A stretch of DNA of 5,891 bases from Halobacteriales archaeon SW_9_67_25. GTDB taxonomy: Archaea > Halobacteriota > Halobacteria > Halobacteriales > Haloarculaceae. Below are positions 5,835-5,891 of the stretch, piece by piece. Positions within the stretch are counted from its first letter, which is position 1. Each line of letters begins with the position of its first letter. The position numbers and the translations under genes were made by a program. The notes beneath the pieces are model-generated. The model ran no database searches, was not told the origin of the DNA, and saw nothing but the letters and a program-made list of their open reading frames with translations. Location: positions 1 through 5,891 of the forward strand of contig PXSU01000024.1 in NCBI GenBank assembly GCA_003022745.1, read 5' to 3'.

Positions 5835-5848
5835 GGATTTGAACCACG
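5821..5848 (-). other. tRNA 3'-end-like segment (not a convincing tRNA)
   Basis: Read on the minus strand the segment contains GGTTCAAATCC, the classic T-loop core, then CCCTCGC, A and CCA, which is the layout of T-arm, acceptor 3' strand, discriminator base and CCA end. The 5-base T-stem, however, would be CGTGG against CCCTT, with only the two or three base pairs next to the loop. The rest of the tRNA cannot be drawn from the adjoining bases, which form a long hairpin instead. It may be a tRNA-derived attachment site (att), a decayed tRNA fragment, or a look-alike. A real 5' part would have to lie beyond 5891. Confidence 0.3.
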
Positions 5849-5887
5849 GGAAGACGGTCGCGGACTGTGTCCGCGCTGCGACTTCCC
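5848..5887. repeat. Two-tier hairpin at the right edge
   Basis: GGGAAG (5848-5853) pairs with CTTCCC (5882-5887). Within it CGCGGAC (5859-5865) pairs perfectly with GTCCGCG (5869-5875) around a TGT loop, with GTCGC (5857-5861)/GCGAC (5878-5882) as an alternative pairing. It directly adjoins the tRNA-like segment and could be a structured RNA, an attachment-site arm or a recombination site. It carries no T-run on either side, so it is not a typical archaeal terminator. Confidence 0.55.
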
Positions 5888-5891
5888 TGCT

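Larger units (their letters stand above)
5500..5891. other. Gene-poor, low-GC region with nested repeats
   Basis: Apart from the repeats, TATA-like boxes and tRNA-like segment listed separately, no convincing gene is seen here. GC over 5461-5760 is about 51% by hand count, well below the flanking genes. On the plus strand a frame from ATG 5752 stays open to the window edge, and another from GTG 5820 reads GKGFEPRED then GLCPRCDFP to the edge. Both run through the antisense of the tRNA-like segment, and such GFEP/GRDLN readings are a known by-product of antisense tRNA sequence, so neither is called a gene. Confidence 0.55.

Noticed and set aside
5752..5891. Plus-strand partial coding region(s) running off the right edge (EGRDLN and GFEP...CPRC readings)
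   Set aside because: These are the typical antisense readings of a tRNA-like T-arm. The starts are not placed properly relative to the TATA-like box and the frame cannot be followed beyond the window.
5500..5891. CRISPR array
   Set aside because: The repeats here are inverted or occur only twice with no regular spacer length.

Overview
The window is high-GC DNA with strongly acidic predicted proteins, AT-rich TATA-like boxes ahead of start codons, and a TFIIB-type initiation factor. It also encodes two proteins I recognise as haloarchaeal, a TbsP/DUF5821 regulator and a DUF63 membrane protein. Together these point to a halophilic archaeon (class Halobacteria). No genus can be named from this sequence alone.

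Layout: three genes run rightward, namely the C-terminal part of a TFB (1-588, cut by the left edge), a TbsP-like regulator (695-1510) and a YcaO-domain protein with an E1/ThiF-like N-terminal part (1541-3241). An 82-bp convergent gap follows. Two leftward genes come next: a DUF63 polytopic membrane protein (start 4472, stop 3324) whose first codons overlap the end of an inositol-monophosphatase-family gene (start 5292, stop 4462). Upstream of the phosphatase on the same strand is a probable 42-residue ORF with a good TATA-like box. This may be the first cistron of a small ORF-phosphatase-DUF63 operon.

The right end (about 5461-5891) differs from the rest. GC falls to about 51% over 5461-5760, against 78% in a sampled 60-bp stretch of the YcaO gene. 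It holds a perfect 16-bp inverted repeat (5614-5629/5680-5695) with a second palindrome inside, a further 10-bp inverted pair outside it, repeated GCGAGGGAAG blocks, and a terminal segment that looks on the minus strand like a tRNA 3' end followed by CCA but lacks a paired T-stem. This looks like accessory or mobile-element-related DNA, but no transposase or integrase is visible.

The left half combines general transcription (TFB), a metabolic regulator (TbsP family) and a possible peptide or protein backbone-modifying enzyme (YcaO). The most interesting item biologically is the YcaO protein, whose substrate is unknown and which has no recognisable precursor peptide in the window. The most interesting structural item is the nested-repeat and tRNA-like region at the right edge.
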